This document shows positions 1 through 5,139 of a stretch of DNA of 11,005 bases, in pieces. The position numbers and the translations under genes are program-made. Origin of the DNA: CAYGUI01 sp964353115 (GTDB lineage Bacteria > Pseudomonadota > Gammaproteobacteria > JAGOUU01); NCBI GenBank assembly GCA_964353115.1, contig CAYGUI010000042.1, positions 1-11,005 of the forward strand, given 5' to 3'. Numbering within the stretch: the stretch's first letter is position 1; every line of letters starts with the position of its first letter. The notes under the pieces were generated by a model. The model worked only from the letters and a program-made list of their open reading frames with translations. It did no database searches and was not told where the DNA came from.

Positions 1-332
1 AAGATAAAATTGCTAAAATAATCTTTAATTCAGAAAATACTAATGTATTATGCGAGCAAGAATTTTTGTATCAAAAAAAAGGAGTTATTAAAAAGCTTAT
101 TCCTGATCGAGTTTTTTGTGCGCCGAGCGGTGAATTGTGGATTGTTGATTATAAAACTAGTGAATTTACGGAAGAGCAGTGTAACGAGCATAAAAAGCAA
201 TTAGAAAATTATGCCAGAATATTTCGTACAGAATATAAAAATATAGTGCTATGCTTATATTTTCCGTTAGAAGCAGTAGGAAGTAATAATTTTATTTGGG
301 AGTATGGTCGTGAAAAAATTATTACGGCATAA
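1..332 (+). CDS. AddA/RecB-type helicase-nuclease, C-terminal fragment (5' end outside window)
   Basis: The reading frame is open from the first complete codon at position 3, with no start needed inside the window, and ends with TAA at 330-332. About 109 residues are visible. They carry the C-terminal PD-(D/E)XK nuclease signature of the AddA/RecB/UvrD family: an acidic residue in CEQEFLY, an Asp in LIPDRVF, the core WIVDYKT with its Asp and Lys, and a later QLENY. In the family this domain trims DNA ends during double-strand break repair, joined to an N-terminal superfamily 1 helicase, usually with an AddB-like partner. The short DYKT-to-QLxxY spacing looks more like AddA than E. coli RecB. 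The helicase part lies outside the window, so the exact subfamily is uncertain. A frame starting at TTG 66 is only an internal codon of this gene. Its 3' end overlaps the small opposite-strand gene by 11 bases. Confidence 0.8.
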   Translation, partial: DKIAKIIFNSENTNVLCEQEFLYQKKGVIKKLIPDRVFCAPSGELWIVDYKTSEFTEEQCNEHKKQLENYARIFRTEYKNIVLCLYFPLEAVGSNNFIWEYGREKIITA

Positions 333-435
333 TTGATAAAAAATAAGCAATACCAGTAACAACCAAAATTAAAATTCCAGTAAACGCCATACCGTGAACA
401 AAGTCATCGCTACATTTAGTTTTTTTAATAGACAT
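322..435 (-). CDS. Small single-span membrane protein, 37 residues, unknown function
   Basis: An ATG at 433-435 opens a 37-codon frame ending with TAA at 322-324. The protein begins with a short charged segment (MSIKKTKCSDDFVHG) followed by one hydrophobic span (about residues 16-36, with GILILVVTGIAYFL) and ends in Pro. This suggests an inner-membrane protein with one helix. Support for a real gene is a sigma70-like promoter upstream (TTGTTT, 17 bases, TACAAT) about 38 bases before the ATG, and the clean switch from polar to hydrophobic residues. The ribosome binding site is weak (ACGAGAA). It converges on the helicase gene and overlaps its last 11 bases. I do not recognise the family, and no function is assigned. 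Conservation in related genomes would decide whether it is genuine. Confidence 0.55.
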   Translation of the reverse strand: MSIKKTKCSDDFVHGMAFTGILILVVTGIAYFLSIMP

Positions 436-472
436 AAGAAATTCTCGTAAATAATTTTAGAAATTTGAGAGA

Positions 473-501
473 ATTGTAAGATAGTTTAAGATGAAAAACA
501 A
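473..501 (-). promoter_or_regulatory. Sigma70-like promoter for the 37-residue membrane protein
   Basis: On the minus strand the -35 TTGTTT (496-501) and the -10 TACAAT (473-478) are separated by 17 bases. The -10 matches consensus at five of six positions. Transcription would begin near 466, giving a leader of about 30 bases before the ATG at 435. The -35 hexamer is identical to that before the neighbouring 109-residue gene. It overlaps the T-rich stretch that follows the hairpin at 506-521. Confidence 0.45.
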
Positions 502-521
502 GACTCAGTCATCCATGACTG
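494..521 (-). terminator. Possible weak terminator after the 109-residue gene
   Basis: A perfect palindromic stem lies at 506-521 (arms CAGTCA and TGACTG, four-base loop). It sits 15 bases beyond the stop codon of the minus-strand gene at 537-866. A run of five T on the minus strand (494-498) follows only after a seven-base gap. The stem is short and the T-run displaced, so termination would be inefficient at best. It could instead be a regulatory palindrome. Confidence 0.3.
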
Positions 522-536
522 GAAAAAGAACGCTAA

Positions 537-866
537 TTAAGACAATTGTTCGACGACTTTGTTTAACTTAGCAGTAGAAACACCCTTAAGATCGATTCCT
601 GCAGCAGAAAGTACTTCACGAATAACTTTCTTGCCAAGAACGATGCGAAGAGAACGCGGTAAACGCTCACCACGACCATTGCGGTTTTGCTCCCATTCAC
701 GTACTCTAGAGTGAGTGTGTGCGCTACCTAAAGTATCATTTAACTCATCAAGAGCTTCTTTTAGAGTTCTTTCTTTAGCTTCAAGTTCAACAAAAAGCCA
801 GCTCTCAACAAGAGATTTGCCAGATAGCTTTGTTTTTTTGGCTGATTTAGTTATTTTTCTCGCCAT
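537..866 (-). CDS. Basic HTH-like protein of 109 residues, unknown function
   Basis: The protein starts with a Lys/Arg-rich tail (MARKITKSAKKTKLSGK), continues with a predicted helical segment (about 30-46, TLKEALDELNDTLG) and a segment SRVREWEQNRNGRGERLP (about 53-70) that resembles the recognition-helix end of Cro/CI-type HTH proteins, and ends in two amphipathic helices. DNA binding is therefore an inference from charge and pattern, not a family assignment. The start at ATG 864-866 is supported by AGGTG eight bases upstream and by a promoter with a perfect -10. Codon use differs from neighbours: CGT, GGT, CTT and AAG are frequent, and GC looks higher than in the flanking genes, as expected for an abundantly translated protein. 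It lies downstream of dapB in the same direction but 96 bases away with its own promoter, so it is probably a separate unit. Confidence 0.8.
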   Translation of the reverse strand: MARKITKSAKKTKLSGKSLVESWLFVELEAKERTLKEALDELNDTLGSAHTHSRVREWEQNRNGRGERLPRSLRIVLGKKVIREVLSAAGIDLKGVSTAKLNKVVEQLS

Positions 867-874
867 AACATTTA

Positions 875-879
875 CACCT
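875..879 (-). promoter_or_regulatory. Ribosome binding site of the 109-residue gene
   Basis: AGGTG on the minus strand ends eight bases before the ATG at 866, which fixes the start. About 25 bases upstream the leader region carries ACCTCCTTT (901-909 in complement), identical to the anti-Shine-Dalgarno end of 16S rRNA. Its ACCT could pair with this AGGT if transcription begins upstream of it. Confidence 0.6.
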
Positions 880-909
880 ATATTGATTTACGGATTAAAC
901 AAAGGAGGT

Positions 910-938
910 ATTATACTTTGTTAGTAAGTTAAAAACAA
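910..938 (-). promoter_or_regulatory. Sigma70-like promoter of the 109-residue gene
   Basis: On the minus strand TTGTTT (933-938) and a perfect TATAAT (910-915) are 17 bases apart. The predicted start of transcription is near 900-903, about 35 bases before the ATG at 866. It lies in the 96-base gap after dapB, so the 109-residue gene can be expressed independently of the cell-wall operon. Confidence 0.6.
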
Positions 939-962
939 GATTTTCTGGTATTAGTTGAATAA

Positions 963-1700
963 CTATAAGGGCATGACTTGCTCAAGTCCGATATTAAGTC
1001 CCGGTGTTAAATTCATGAGATTTTTGCAGGCCAGAATGATTCCTGGCATAAAACACAGCCTATTTGAGGTATCGTGAGTGATATTTAGGCTTTCATGTAA
1101 ATTACTAAAAATAACACTTTGATGAGCGACAGATCCAAGCATGCGTAACGAATGAATGCTTATGTTATTGATTCTACTACCACGAGTTGTATTGGGAATT
1201 ATGTTTTTTTCTTCTTTTGAGGCATTAACATCGCATTTATTCTGTGAAATTAGCTCTGCTGTTCTAATCGCAGTTCCTGATGGGAAATCAATTTTTTGGT
1301 TATGATGACGCTCAATTATTTCAACATCAGTAAAATATGGTGCTGCTTTGGCCGCAAATTGCATCATTAAGGCTGCGCCAATTGAAAAATTAGGAACTAT
1401 AAGGCAACGTAAATTATTAGCAAGAGCTATTTTTTCAGCTTTTTTCCTAGCTTGTTCTGATATACCAGATGTTCCAATTATGGCATTAGAGCCAGATTCT
1501 AAAATAATCTCAATATTTTCATCTACCGAATTAGCATCTGTTAAGTCAACTACTATGTCAGCTTTAGTATTTTTTATGCTTTCTCGCAAATTAGTTTCAC
1601 GAGTCGCTCTGCCAGCTAAGGTTAAATTATTATCATTATCAATAGCATCACAGGCTAGCATTCCCATTTTGCCATTGGCGCCATTAATTATTATTCGCAT
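963..1700 (-). CDS. dapB: 4-hydroxy-tetrahydrodipicolinate reductase
   Basis: This cytoplasmic NAD(P)H-dependent enzyme makes tetrahydrodipicolinate in the lysine and meso-diaminopimelate pathway, so it feeds peptidoglycan cross-link synthesis. The 245 residues carry the N-terminal nucleotide-binding loop GANGKMG (7-13), the GTSG segment (76-79), and the family signature around ERHHNQKIDFPSGTA (130-144). In that signature His132-His133 and Lys136 correspond to the catalytic and substrate-binding residues, and PSGTA binds substrate. The C-terminal ITHDTSNR segment also fits. It is somewhat shorter than the E. coli enzyme (about 273 residues), in line with compact versions. ATG 1700 is preceded by the purine-rich GAAGAAGAAAT and overlaps the upstream dehydrogenase stop by 10 bases, so translation is probably coupled. 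It is the last gene of the wall operon. Usually dapB lies elsewhere, so its place beside PBP2-RodA is notable. Confidence 0.95.
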   Translation of the reverse strand: MRIIINGANGKMGMLACDAIDNDNNLTLAGRATRETNLRESIKNTKADIVVDLTDANSVDENIEIILESGSNAIIGTSGISEQARKKAEKIALANNLRCLIVPNFSIGAALMMQFAAKAAPYFTDVEIIERHHNQKIDFPSGTAIRTAELISQNKCDVNASKEEKNIIPNTTRGSRINNISIHSLRMLGSVAHQSVIFSNLHESLNITHDTSNRLCFMPGIILACKNLMNLTPGLNIGLEQVMPL

Positions 1701-2383
1701 ATTTCTTCTTCTATTGCATGGTTATATAAGGGCACGATCTCTACTGGCTTTGGTAAATTATCTTGTTTTTCTCCAGGAAAAGACTTTTTACGTAGTGTGG
1801 TCGCCATGATTCTTGGGTTTATAATACTAACTTTAATATTTGTATTTTCAAGCTCATTTTTTAATATTTCAGCCATATTTTTAATTCCAGCTTTCGCAAC
1901 GCTATAGGCGCCGCCAAAAGCTGTTGGATTTATAGCTTCTGGACTAATTGTAAAAATTAAATTTGTTTTGCTAGAATTTTTTCTGAGCAGCGGCAATAAA
2001 CTTTGGGTTAGTAAAAAAGCACTATTTAGATTTATATGCAAAATTTCACACCACTTAGCAAATTTATATTGCTCGATAGGGTATTTGTCACCTAAGTTTG
2101 CTGCACAGTGAATTAGGGTGTCTAATTTCCCCCATTTCTCGTCGATTAATTTTGCAATATCAATATAGTCATCATGATTCGCGCCACGAAAATCAATTGG
2201 AACAATGTATGGTTGGGGGTAATTGTGATTCAGAATTTCATCATGTAATTCTGCTAATTTAAATGGATCTTTACCTATTAAAATAATAGTTGCACCATTT
2301 TTAGCATATTCAAGTGATAGTTCACGACCAAGGCCGCCATTTGCACCAGTGATTGCAAATATTTTATTTTTATAAACTGCCAT
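1691..2383 (-). CDS. Short-chain dehydrogenase/reductase, YciK-like
   Basis: A classical SDR of 230 residues. It has the cofactor loop TGANGGLG (12-19), the HCAAN segment (92-96, in place of the usual NNAG), Ser147 in the strand TISPEA, and the catalytic pair Tyr160 and Lys164 in YSVAK. These residues imply NAD(P)-dependent oxidation or reduction of an unknown alcohol or carbonyl. The pattern GATIILIGK, the LGD after the Asn, LTQSLLPLL and SFPGE near the end resemble E. coli YciK, itself of unsettled physiological role. No signal peptide is present, so it is probably cytoplasmic. It starts 10 bases after the rlpA stop with no visible Shine-Dalgarno and overlaps dapB, so it belongs to the operon. 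Nothing in the sequence reveals a wall-related substrate. Confidence 0.88.
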   Translation of the reverse strand: MAVYKNKIFAITGANGGLGRELSLEYAKNGATIILIGKDPFKLAELHDEILNHNYPQPYIVPIDFRGANHDDYIDIAKLIDEKWGKLDTLIHCAANLGDKYPIEQYKFAKWCEILHINLNSAFLLTQSLLPLLRKNSSKTNLIFTISPEAINPTAFGGAYSVAKAGIKNMAEILKNELENTNIKVSIINPRIMATTLRKKSFPGEKQDNLPKPVEIVPLYNHAIEEEICE

Positions 2384-2393
2384 AATATTTGTG

Positions 2394-3185
2394 TTAATTA
2401 TATTTAGGAATAGGGGTTATATTTAATAATTTTTGAATTTTTGAGCTCAGATCAGCTATTTTATCATTTTTATTATCATCTTCAGAATCGTAAATTGGGC
2501 CAATAGTAACACGATAATAATTATTATCAGAATAATCTACAAAAACATCTTTCGTGATTTCTTTTTTTATTTTTTCAGCTAAGGTGTTTGCATTGTTTTT
2601 ATCTTTTAATGCAGCAACTTGTAGCTTTAAATTAGAGGCAAATCTAGTAGTTTTTTTATGTAAATCTAAATTAATAGCTTCTACTTTAACGTGTGCAGTT
2701 CCTTTTCTTAACATATCTAATTTATACGCAGCAGCATATGATAGATCTAATATGCGGTCATCTTTAAAAGGCCCACGATCGTTAACTTTGACTATTATTT
2801 CTTTTTTATTTTCTAAGTTAGTAACTTTAAGATAAGTTGGCAGTGGTAAAGTTTTATGCGCAGCTGTCATTTTTAACATATCATAGACTTCACCGCTTGA
2901 AGTACGCTGACCATCAAATTTAGTGCCATACCAAGATGCTGTACCAACTTTGGTATAACTTTCTATTTTTTTCTGTGGGTAATAAGTTTTACCAAAAACA
3001 GTATATTTTTTTGGATTGCCATATCTGCTTAAAGGTTCTTTTTTTGGTTTGGCATTTTGTACACGAGTTAAATTTATACTTTTTTTAGGTGGCCCATCTT
3101 TTACTTCATGAGTACATGAAGAAAGTGGTATAAATAACGTCATTGCGAGGAGAGTAACGACGCGGTAATATGTTTTATTAACCAT
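2394..3185 (-). CDS. rlpA: RlpA-like septal-ring lipoprotein / lytic transglycosylase with SPOR domain
   Basis: RlpA proteins are outer-membrane lipoproteins; in Pseudomonas aeruginosa RlpA cleaves peptide-stripped glycan strands. Counting from ATG 3185 (263 residues), a lipoprotein signal ends in LSSC with Cys24 as the lipidated residue. The double-psi beta-barrel follows, with GTASWYG (81-87) and NDRGPF (135-140). The C-terminal SPOR domain (about 185-258) starts with NLKLQVAAL and contains YYRVTIGP; SPOR domains bind denuded glycan. An in-frame TTG at 3195-3197 could add four residues; ATG is preferred because it overlaps the mltB stop by only 8 bases and still gives a complete signal. Much of the hydrophobic part of the signal peptide is encoded by a small palindromic repeat at about 3139-3169. 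The gene sits between mltB and the dehydrogenase, as in the conserved gammaproteobacterial cluster. Confidence 0.93.
   Translation of the reverse strand: MVNKTYYRVVTLLAMTLFIPLSSCTHEVKDGPPKKSINLTRVQNAKPKKEPLSRYGNPKKYTVFGKTYYPQKKIESYTKVGTASWYGTKFDGQRTSSGEVYDMLKMTAAHKTLPLPTYLKVTNLENKKEIIVKVNDRGPFKDDRILDLSYAAAYKLDMLRKGTAHVKVEAINLDLHKKTTRFASNLKLQVAALKDKNNANTLAEKIKKEITKDVFVDYSDNNYYRVTIGPIYDSEDDNKNDKIADLSSKIQKLLNITPIPKYN
3139..3169. repeat. Small palindromic repeat inside the rlpA signal-peptide region
   Basis: The stretch begins CGTCATTGCGAGG, ends CGCGGTAAT, and forms an imperfect inverted repeat (ATTGC against GTAAT-side bases). It strongly resembles the small dispersed palindromes with CATTGCGAG ends found in Rickettsiales and other intracellular bacteria. 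That identification is from memory. Read on the minus strand it encodes YRVVTLLAMT within RlpA, residues about 7-16, in frame. Only one copy occurs in the window. Confidence 0.55.
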
Positions 3186-4071
3186 TTGTTTTTTCAACTT
3201 CTTTTTTAATTTCTTGGCTTAGATGTACAACCGCACGAGCGTAATTTTTGCTCGTATTATAGCGAGTTATAACATAAAAATTATGAAGCCCTAACCAATA
3301 TTTTTGATCTGAATTTTTCGTATCAAATTCTACCATATTTTTTATTTTATCTTTTGGTTTTGCTATAGGCTTTAGAAAATCATGTTGCTTACGATCCCAG
3401 CCATTTTTATTCATATAGTTCGCAACACTTCCAATCGAGTCATCGTTATTATTGAAAATATCTCGTTTACCGCAGTGGTTAAAGTCAATTGCATAGTGAC
3501 GAAATGAGCTTGGCATAAATTGAGTTCGTCCCATGGCGCCAGCATAAGAGCCAAGAGGCTTTTTAGGATCTAAATTTTCTTCTTTGCACATAAGAAGAAA
3601 TTCTCTAAGCTCTTTTGAGAAAAACCTTTCACGTTTTGGATAATTAAATGCAAAAGTACTTAAGGCCTCTAGAACGGAAACTCTTCCAGTATTTCTCCCA
3701 TAGAAAGTTTCAATTCCAATGATTGCAGTTATAATTTCTGAAGGAACCCCATATTCTTTCTCGGCTTTTTTTAACGATTTTTTATTTTCACGCCAAAAAT
3801 TAGCACCGAGTTTTATTCTTTTTTCCGATACTAAATATGCATCATATTCATCCCATGATTTTCCTTCGAATGGTTTATTCATAAGATCAATTAATCTTTG
3901 ATTATGTTTAAAATTATTGAATAAAATTTCTAGTTCTTTCTGGGTGTAAGTGCTATTTAATGCTAAATCAATAATAAAACTATTAATTTTAGGATTTTCG
4001 TGAGCAAATGATTCGGTGTTAAAAAGAATAAAAAAAGATGATAAAAATAAGCTAGATATAAGTTTGCGCAT
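3178..4071 (-). CDS. mltB: Membrane-bound-type lytic murein transglycosylase B (MltB family)
   Basis: This enzyme cleaves the beta-1,4 bond between N-acetylmuramic acid and N-acetylglucosamine in peptidoglycan with formation of a 1,6-anhydro end. Of 297 residues, the first 23 or so form a Sec signal peptide (MRKLISS, hydrophobic core, SFA/HE). No lipobox is visible, so the protein is probably soluble in the periplasm, unlike E. coli MltB. The transglycosylase domain contains the catalytic Glu121 in GIETFYGRNTG, and GSYAGAMGRTQFMPSSF (174-190), a family hallmark. DIFNNNDDSIGSVANYM (204-220) also fits the MltB pattern. ATG 4071 is preceded by AGGGAAG with good spacing and overlaps rodA by 20 bases. 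Its end overlaps rlpA. Position three in the wall operon matches the usual gammaproteobacterial order. Confidence 0.95.
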   Translation of the reverse strand: MRKLISSLFLSSFFILFNTESFAHENPKINSFIIDLALNSTYTQKELEILFNNFKHNQRLIDLMNKPFEGKSWDEYDAYLVSEKRIKLGANFWRENKKSLKKAEKEYGVPSEIITAIIGIETFYGRNTGRVSVLEALSTFAFNYPKRERFFSKELREFLLMCKEENLDPKKPLGSYAGAMGRTQFMPSSFRHYAIDFNHCGKRDIFNNNDDSIGSVANYMNKNGWDRKQHDFLKPIAKPKDKIKNMVEFDTKNSDQKYWLGLHNFYVITRYNTSKNYARAVVHLSQEIKKEVEKTNG

Positions 4072-5137
4072 TGTTCTTCCCTGGGTTTTTGTTAATAGCC
4101 ATTAAAATTCCAAAACTAATCATTAAAGTCACAATTGATGTTCCGCCATAACTAATGAATGGCAATGGTACTCCAACTACAGGTAAAATGCCACATACCA
4201 TTCCGATATTTACAAAAATATAGCAGAAAAAAATCATAGTTAAATTACATGCTAATATTTTATTGAAAACATTTTCAGAATTAATACTGATATTAAACAT
4301 CGACCTTAATAATAAAATATATATAAATAATAGTATAGATGCACCGGCAAGACCAAATTCTTCGGTAAATTGTGCAAATATAAAATCTGTGGTGTGCTCA
4401 GGTAAAAATTTTAAATGGGATTGTGTGCCATTCATCCAGCCTTTACCAAAAATTCCACCAGATCCAATAGCTATTTTTGATTGAATAATATGATAACCAG
4501 CTCCGAATGGATCACGTTCTGGATTTAATAAAGTTAATACTCTTTGTTTTTGATAATCATGAAGAATAAACCACATGCTTGGAATGGCAACGCTTGATAT
4601 TGATAAAAAATAAGCAATAAATCTTATAGGTATTCCAGTTGCAAATAAAGTTGCAAAGCCACTAATTGAAATTAATAATGCCGTTCCAAGATCGGGTTGT
4701 TTTGCAATTAAAAAAGCCGGAATTAAAATTATTCCAGTGGCTATAATTATTGATAAAAAATCTGGCGGAAGATCACGGTGACTAAGATACCATGCGAGCA
4801 TTAAAGGGACTGCAATGCGCATTAATTCTGATGGCTGAAAGTTAAAAATACCTAAGCTAATCCAGCGCTGTGCACCTTTGCTTATATGACCAAGACCTAA
4901 AACAAAAATTAGACTTAAAATAATTATAAAAAATATAATTGGTGCAAAACGATAATAAATATGCGTTGGAATATGTGCGGCTAGCAGCATAAATGCTGAT
5001 CCAACTACAATGCGAGTAATTTGTTTATACACTAAAATATTACCTGGCGCGCTCGCGCTAGATAAAATTATTAAGCTAATTGATAAGAGGGCTGATAATA
5101 ATAAAATTATTTTAAAGTCTATATTAATTTTTGGCAT
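4052..5137 (-). CDS. rodA: Rod-shape peptidoglycan glycosyltransferase RodA
   Basis: RodA is a SEDS-family membrane polymerase that extends glycan strands from lipid II with PBP2 during cell elongation. The 361 residues contain about ten hydrophobic spans and the SEDS hallmarks: GAQRWISLG (88-96) with QPSEL (101-105), KQPDLGTALL (146-155), GYHIIQSKIAIGSGGIFGKGW (214-234), LPEHTTDFIFA (245-255) with Asp251 in the position of the catalytic aspartate of RodA proteins, and GVPLPFISYGGTS (322-334). Length is close to E. coli RodA (370). ATG 5137 follows the mrdA stop by two bases. No Shine-Dalgarno is visible, and a GC-rich hairpin (5152-5171) sits 14 bases before the start, so translation probably depends on ribosomes finishing mrdA. 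The stop overlaps the mltB start. Confidence 0.96.
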   Translation of the reverse strand: MPKINIDFKIILLLSALLSISLIILSSASAPGNILVYKQITRIVVGSAFMLLAAHIPTHIYYRFAPIIFFIIILSLIFVLGLGHISKGAQRWISLGIFNFQPSELMRIAVPLMLAWYLSHRDLPPDFLSIIIATGIILIPAFLIAKQPDLGTALLISISGFATLFATGIPIRFIAYFLSISSVAIPSMWFILHDYQKQRVLTLLNPERDPFGAGYHIIQSKIAIGSGGIFGKGWMNGTQSHLKFLPEHTTDFIFAQFTEEFGLAGASILLFIYILLLRSMFNISINSENVFNKILACNLTMIFFCYIFVNIGMVCGILPVVGVPLPFISYGGTSIVTLMISFGILMAINKNPGKNNAQTYI

Positions 5138-5139
5138 TT

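Noticed and set aside
715..924. Plus-strand open frame of 69 codons, opposite the 109-residue gene
   Set aside because: It is antisense to a gene with promoter, ribosome binding site and distinctive codon use, and has no recognisable product or start signal.
901..932. Perfect plus-strand Shine-Dalgarno AAAGGAGG followed by a TTG
   Set aside because: The TTG frame ends after four codons and no other start follows at a suitable distance, so no gene is indicated on this strand.
1348..1809. Plus-strand open frame of 153 codons opposite dapB and the dehydrogenase
   Set aside because: It spans two well-supported genes on the other strand, has no start signal, and its composition is that of a complement reading.
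2554..2835. Plus-strand open frames opposite rlpA, and similarly at 3719-3901 (mltB) and 4263-4484 (rodA)
   Set aside because: All lie antisense within genes identified by catalytic motifs and show no independent coding evidence.
3186..3197. TTG start giving RlpA four more residues
   Set aside because: ATG 3185 gives a normal lipoprotein signal and a shorter overlap with mltB; the TTG has GAAG directly against it, too close for a ribosome binding site. Not fully excluded.
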